From contig JBCDLI010000071.1 of NCBI GenBank assembly GCA_038745535.1, forward strand, positions 1 to 10,129: a stretch of 10,129 nucleotides of DNA, given 5' to 3'. Shown one piece after another: positions 7,789 to 10,129 of this stretch. The position numbers and the translations under genes were made by a program. Numbering within the stretch: the stretch's first letter is position 1; every line of letters starts with the position of its first letter. Under the pieces are notes generated by a model. That model was given only the letters and a program-made list of their open reading frames with translations, ran no database searches and was not told the DNA's origin. The DNA comes from JBCDLI01 sp038745535 (lineage in GTDB: Bacteria > Pseudomonadota > Alphaproteobacteria > Rhizobiales > Rhizobiaceae).

Positions 7789-8005
7789 TCCAATTCTCCA
7801 GCCAGTCGCTTCGGTTATCGGCGATTATGGCGATTAGTTTTCGAATTTCCTGTTCTGTGTAGCCGTTGTTCGAAGCCAATTCCAAACTTTTGAGCCAGAC
7901 CTTTGCGGATTTTCCGTCTTTCGCGATATGCACATGGGGTGGCTCTGATGCGTCAGAAGAGTAAAAGCGAAACTTGAAACCACGCCAAATTAGGAGTGTC
8001 GGCAC
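7769..8005 (-). CDS. DUF4160 family small protein
   Basis: 78-residue protein of unknown function. DUF4160 features are clear: a start of the form MPTLLIWRGFKFRFYSSD, then EPPHVHI at 21-27 (a histidine pair in the family hallmark PxHvH), SAKVWL at 33-38, LASNNGYTEQEI at 43-54 and a C-terminal amphipathic helix ending WLENWNEFFG. The start is GTG at 8005-8003, sharing one base with the pheS stop (TAGTG on the minus strand), so translation probably depends on ribosomes finishing pheS. The 3' end overlaps the DUF2442 gene by 20 bp. The histidine-containing segment could bind metal or be catalytic, but no activity is known to me. Hand counts of G+C across the two small genes are about 47-52% per 60 bp, against 63-65% in adjacent pheS lines. 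Confidence 0.82.
   Translation of the reverse strand: MPTLLIWRGFKFRFYSSDASEPPHVHIAKDGKSAKVWLKSLELASNNGYTEQEIRKLIAIIADNRSDWLENWNEFFGI
7796..7799 (-). promoter_or_regulatory. Ribosome-binding site of the DUF2442 gene
   Basis: GGAG on the minus strand, 7 nt before the ATG at 7788 and inside the DUF4160 coding region. It gives DUF2442 its own initiation signal, better than the one seen for DUF4160. Confidence 0.6.
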
Positions 8006-9102
8006 TAGCTACTCAAGCCACCAAACAGCGTTGGCATGTCGAGCGGGCGAAAACCGTAGTGGCTGAGCCAGCGCACGTCGGCGTCGAAGAAAGCACGGAG
8101 GTCCGGCATGCCGTATTTCAGCATGGCGATGCGGTCGATCCCGATGCCCCAGGCAAAGCCCTGGTAAACGTCCGGGTCCAGACCGCCATTGCGAAGCACA
8201 TTCGGATGAACCATCCCACAGCCGAGAATTTCCATCCAGTCTGAGCCTTCGCCAAAGCGCACTTCGCCCGGCTTGGAGCGGTCGCATTGGATGTCGACCT
8301 CCATTGATGGCTCCGTGAATGGGAAGAACGACGGCCGGAAGCGCATTTTGAGGGTGTCGACCTCGAAGAACGCTTTGCAGAACTCCTCCAAGACCCATTT
8401 CAGGTTTGCGAAGTTGGCGGTTTTGTCAACGACTAGGCCTTCCAGCTGATGGAACATCGGCGAGTGTGTCGCGTCAGAATCTTGACGGTAAGTCTTGCCG
8501 GGAATGACAATGCGGATCGGCGGCTCTTGCGCTTCCATCGTGCGGATTTGAACCGGCGACGTATGCGTGCGCAGTACCTTCCGGTTCCCATCCGCATCAG
8601 GCTTGAGAAAAAACGTATCGTGCATCTCCCGCGCCGGATGGCCTTCGGGAAAATTCAGCGCCGTGAAATTGTAGTAGTCGGTCTCGATGTCGGGCCCTTC
8701 GGCGATCGAAAAGCCCATGTCCGCGAAGATGGCGGTAATCTCGTCCACCACTTGCGTGATCGGGTGAATGCGACCGCGCGCTGCCGGAGACGATGCGACC
8801 GGCAGGCTGACATCTACCGCCTCGCTGGCAAGTCGTGCTTCAATAGCCGCATCGCGCAGCGCCGTCTTGCGTTCTAAAATTGCATCCGTGATGCGTGATT
8901 TAAGGCCGTTCAGCGCCGGGCCCATCACTTGCCGCTCTTCGGCGGTCATCTTGCCGAGCGTCTTCATCTTTTGAGAGACAACGCCCTTCTTGCCGATCGC
9001 GGAAACGCGGATCGCCTCGATGGCATCCTCATCGGCGGCGGTGTCGATTTGATTGCGAAGATCAGCTTCGAGGTCGGCCAGTTCTTGTGGTGCGTCCGTC
9101 AT
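8005..9102 (-). CDS. pheS: Phenylalanyl-tRNA synthetase alpha subunit
   Basis: Catalytic subunit of the tetrameric phenylalanyl-tRNA synthetase (class II), activating phenylalanine and charging tRNA-Phe. With ATG at 9102 it has 365 residues. The N-terminal coiled-coil tRNA-binding arm covers about 1-100 (ELADLEADLRNQI, KMKTLGKMTAEER). The class II core follows: GRIHPITQVVDEI at 110-122 (motif 1 region), LRTHTSPVQIR at 177-187 (motif 2 region), FHQLEG at 217-222, RPSFFPFTEPSMEVD at 256-270, GCGMVHPNVL at 304-313 and the motif 3 helix GFAWGIGIDRIAML at 315-328. The frame is open upstream to an ATG at 9168, but that would add 22 basic residues that look like leader sequence and run into the terminator hairpin, so the start at 9102 (MTDAPQELADLE), preceded by an AGAAAGAA purine run, is chosen. 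The stop overlaps the next gene's GTG. Confidence 0.97.
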   Translation of the reverse strand: MTDAPQELADLEADLRNQIDTAADEDAIEAIRVSAIGKKGVVSQKMKTLGKMTAEERQVMGPALNGLKSRITDAILERKTALRDAAIEARLASEAVDVSLPVASSPAARGRIHPITQVVDEITAIFADMGFSIAEGPDIETDYYNFTALNFPEGHPAREMHDTFFLKPDADGNRKVLRTHTSPVQIRTMEAQEPPIRIVIPGKTYRQDSDATHSPMFHQLEGLVVDKTANFANLKWVLEEFCKAFFEVDTLKMRFRPSFFPFTEPSMEVDIQCDRSKPGEVRFGEGSDWMEILGCGMVHPNVLRNGGLDPDVYQGFAWGIGIDRIAMLKYGMPDLRAFFDADVRWLSHYGFRPLDMPTLFGGLSS

Positions 9103-9161
9103 GATTTCTTTCTGACATCTGGGCGGCGAAAAATACTTGTTTCGCACGTAACGCTTTCGGG

Positions 9162-9217
9162 AAAACAAAAGAACCCGCTTTCGGTCAAGGGTGTCCCCAA
9201 GTCCGAAAACGGGTTCT
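9162..9217 (-). terminator. Rho-independent terminator-like hairpin between rplT and pheS
   Basis: Arms 9203-9217 and 9170-9184 form a 15-bp stem around an 18-nt loop. As minus-strand RNA every position pairs, one as a G-U wobble (9178/9209); on the plus strand that position is a C-A mismatch, so the element is built for the minus strand. The loop holds a further GGG/CCC mini-stem. The stem is followed by TTTT-G-TTTT (9170-9162). It sits 35 bp after the rplT stop and 60 bp before the pheS ATG, so it either ends the rpmI-rplT transcript or acts as a partial terminator or attenuator ahead of pheS. Confidence 0.8.
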
Positions 9218-9251
9218 CAAGTAAGTTGATTGAGAAGCGCGCTTTCCGGCC

Positions 9252-9653
9252 TTAGCGGACAGCGGCCTCAAAAGCGCCGGGCGTCGTCTCTTTCAGATAT
9301 GCAAGCGATGCCTTTGCCTGACCCACGAGCGCTGCAAAAGCTGCCGGCTCGTGGATGGCGAGATCGGACAGAACCTTGCGGTCCACTTCCACGCCGGCCT
9401 TGTTCAACCCGACAATCAAGCGACCGTATGTGAGGCCGTGTTCGCGCGCAGCAGCGTTAATACGCTGAACCCAGAGCGAACGGAAATTGCGCTTGCGCAC
9501 CTTGCGATCGCGATACGCATACTGGTCGGACTTTTCGACCGCCTGCTTCGCGACGCGGATTGTGTTCTTGCGACGGCCGTAGAAGCCCTTCGCGGATTTG
9601 ATGACTTTCTTGTGCTTGGCGTGGGCTGTGACGCCGCGTTTTACTCGTGCCAT
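9252..9653 (-). CDS. rplT: 50S ribosomal protein L20
   Basis: Large-subunit protein that binds 23S rRNA early in assembly and in several bacteria represses its own operon by binding the leader mRNA. 133 residues: the basic N-terminal extension MARVKRGVTAHAKHKK is followed by FYGRRKNTIRVAKQAVEKS and AYRDRKVRKRNFRSLWVQRIN, then the globular domain (REHGLTYGRLIVGLNKAG, VEVDRKVLSDLAI). The C-terminal tail runs past the ~118 residues of enterobacterial L20 (LKETTPGAFEAAV), as is usual in alphaproteobacteria. ATG at 9653 has AAAGGAA 7 nt upstream. It follows rpmI by 36 bp, the standard L35-L20 pair. The organism lacks infC immediately upstream of rpmI within the window. Confidence 0.98.
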   Translation of the reverse strand: MARVKRGVTAHAKHKKVIKSAKGFYGRRKNTIRVAKQAVEKSDQYAYRDRKVRKRNFRSLWVQRINAAAREHGLTYGRLIVGLNKAGVEVDRKVLSDLAIHEPAAFAALVGQAKASLAYLKETTPGAFEAAVR

Positions 9654-9689
9654 GAGATCGTTCCTTTAAGCGTTTCGTTTCAGCGTCAA

Positions 9690-9890
9690 TCAGTTCGCGT
9701 AGGGCATCATCTTTTTGACGATGCGCGCGTCCTGATCAGCCAACACCATCGTGCCGCGAGCGTCACGGATGAACTTGTTGGAACGCTTGATCATTCCGTG
9801 GCGTTTTCCGGCAGCACCTGCCTTCACCTTGCCAGTGGCTGTTACTTTGAAACGCTTCTTGCACGAAGCCTTCGTCTTCATCTTGGGCAT
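9690..9890 (-). CDS. rpmI: 50S ribosomal protein L35
   Basis: Small, very basic large-subunit protein of 66 residues. The sequence MPKMKTKASCKKRFKVT, GKVKAGAAGKRHGMIKRS and NKFIRDARG is the L35 signature, with the normal length. The frame is open further upstream to 9971, but the ATG at 9890 gives the invariant MPKMKT start and has GGAG 7 nt before it (9898-9901), so the longer reading is rejected. Cys10 replaces the small residue usual there (SCKKRF), a minor variation. It is the first gene of the rpmI-rplT pair; its 5' leader is described separately. Confidence 0.97.
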   Translation of the reverse strand: MPKMKTKASCKKRFKVTATGKVKAGAAGKRHGMIKRSNKFIRDARGTMVLADQDARIVKKMMPYAN

Positions 9891-10067
9891 TTTGCATCTC
9901 CATCTTTTCGCTTCACAAACGCGTTTAAAACAACTCTCTGGCTGCCTCTGCGTCCGTTTCGCGATGTGCATTGAGCATTATGAACAACCACGGCATGCCC
10001 TGCCGGATCGCTCGCGATGCGGGCGTCTAACGCTGTTGGGTCTGAGATGCAACAGCTTCGTGAGCGA
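9891..10067 (-). promoter_or_regulatory. rpmI 5' region with nested inverted repeats; no clear promoter
   Basis: 177 bp without a convincing gene. Inverted repeats: GCTGTTG at 10032-10038 with CAACAGC at 10050-10056 (11-nt loop), enclosed by ATCGCTC at 10007-10013 with GAGCGAT at 10062-10068; also the short palindrome ATCGCTCGCGAT at 10007-10018, which competes with the outer pair, and the 10-bp palindrome AAACGCGTTT at 9917-9926, about 27-36 bp before the rpmI start. No run of T follows the stems on either strand, so they are not ordinary intrinsic terminators. A CATAAT resembling a -10 box lies near 9977-9982 on the minus strand, but I see no matching -35, so no promoter is called. A structured leader through which L20 autoregulates is plausible by analogy with other bacteria; this is inference. 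Confidence 0.4.
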
Positions 10068-10129
10068 TTACCCGCGACCGCGGTAGGGCGGCACGCCCTG
10101 ATCGGGTATCCAAACGTTTTTGGGCATCT
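10068..10129 (-). CDS. Possible 3' end of an unidentified gene (partial)
   Basis: From the right edge, the minus-strand frame starting at base 10127 reads 19 codons, MPKNVWIPDQGVPPYRGRG, then TAA at 10070-10068. The codons end mostly in G or C (14 of 19 third positions), which is coding-like for this genome. The fragment is not recognised, is too short for assignment, and the visible ATG may be internal. The other two minus frames are less gene-like, although one stays open into rpmI. Function unknown. Confidence 0.3.
   Translation of the reverse strand, partial: MPKNVWIPDQGVPPYRGRG

Noticed and set aside
9103..9168. Upstream ATG extension of pheS (22 extra residues)
   Set aside because: The extension is basic and unlike PheS N-termini, and its start falls within the terminator T-tract; the ATG at 9102 gives the normal start.
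9103..9251. Phenylalanine-rich leader peptide for pheST attenuation
   Set aside because: The only short frame seen starts at a TTG near 9219 on the minus strand and has a single Phe among eleven residues, with no ribosome-binding site; no Phe-rich leader is present.
9891..9971. N-terminal extension of L35
   Set aside because: The invariant MPKMKT start with a good ribosome-binding site is at 9890; the upstream open frame is chance.
1..10129. CRISPR arrays, insertion sequences, tRNA or rRNA genes, frameshifted genes
   Set aside because: No regularly spaced repeats, transposase frames with terminal repeats, cloverleaf or rRNA-like sequence were seen, and all recognised genes read without frame breaks.

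Overview
The window (10,129 bp, G+C-rich) looks like an ordinary chromosomal housekeeping region of an alphaproteobacterium, most likely of the Hyphomicrobiales type. The assignment rests on the sequence character of L20, L35, RsmI and HemW and on the gene order rph-rdgB-hemW-rsmI-yraN. The genus cannot be read from this window. Nearly every base is coding, and two gene trains converge at about position 3630.

Left half, plus strand (1-3632): a compact train of rph (RNase PH, 5' end outside the window), rdgB (ITP/XTP pyrophosphatase), hemW (radical SAM heme chaperone-like protein), rsmI (16S rRNA 2'-O-methyltransferase) and yraN (UPF0102, nuclease-like fold). The genes are spaced by at most 32 bp or overlap, so they are probably one transcript concerned with RNA maturation, nucleotide-pool sanitation and ribosome modification.

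Right half, minus strand (read from 10129 down to 3629): possible tail of an unidentified gene, a 177-bp structured leader, rpmI (L35), rplT (L20), a terminator-like hairpin, pheS, a pair of small genes of uncharacterised families (DUF4160 and DUF2442), pheT, and a nicotinamide phosphoribosyltransferase gene (NAMPT/NadV type). Ribosomal proteins L35/L20 and both phenylalanyl-tRNA synthetase subunits are the classic translation cluster. The NAD-salvage enzyme sits 2 bp behind pheT with a strong ribosome-binding site.

The parts that depart from routine are the overlapping DUF4160-DUF2442 pair wedged between pheS and pheT, with visibly lower G+C than its neighbours; the NAMPT gene as the last cistron of the pheST unit; a 15-bp hairpin plus T-tract between rplT and pheS that pairs perfectly only as minus-strand RNA; and convergent operons whose stop codons overlap, leaving no room for a terminator. 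I saw no CRISPR array, transposase, tRNA, rRNA or prophage gene.
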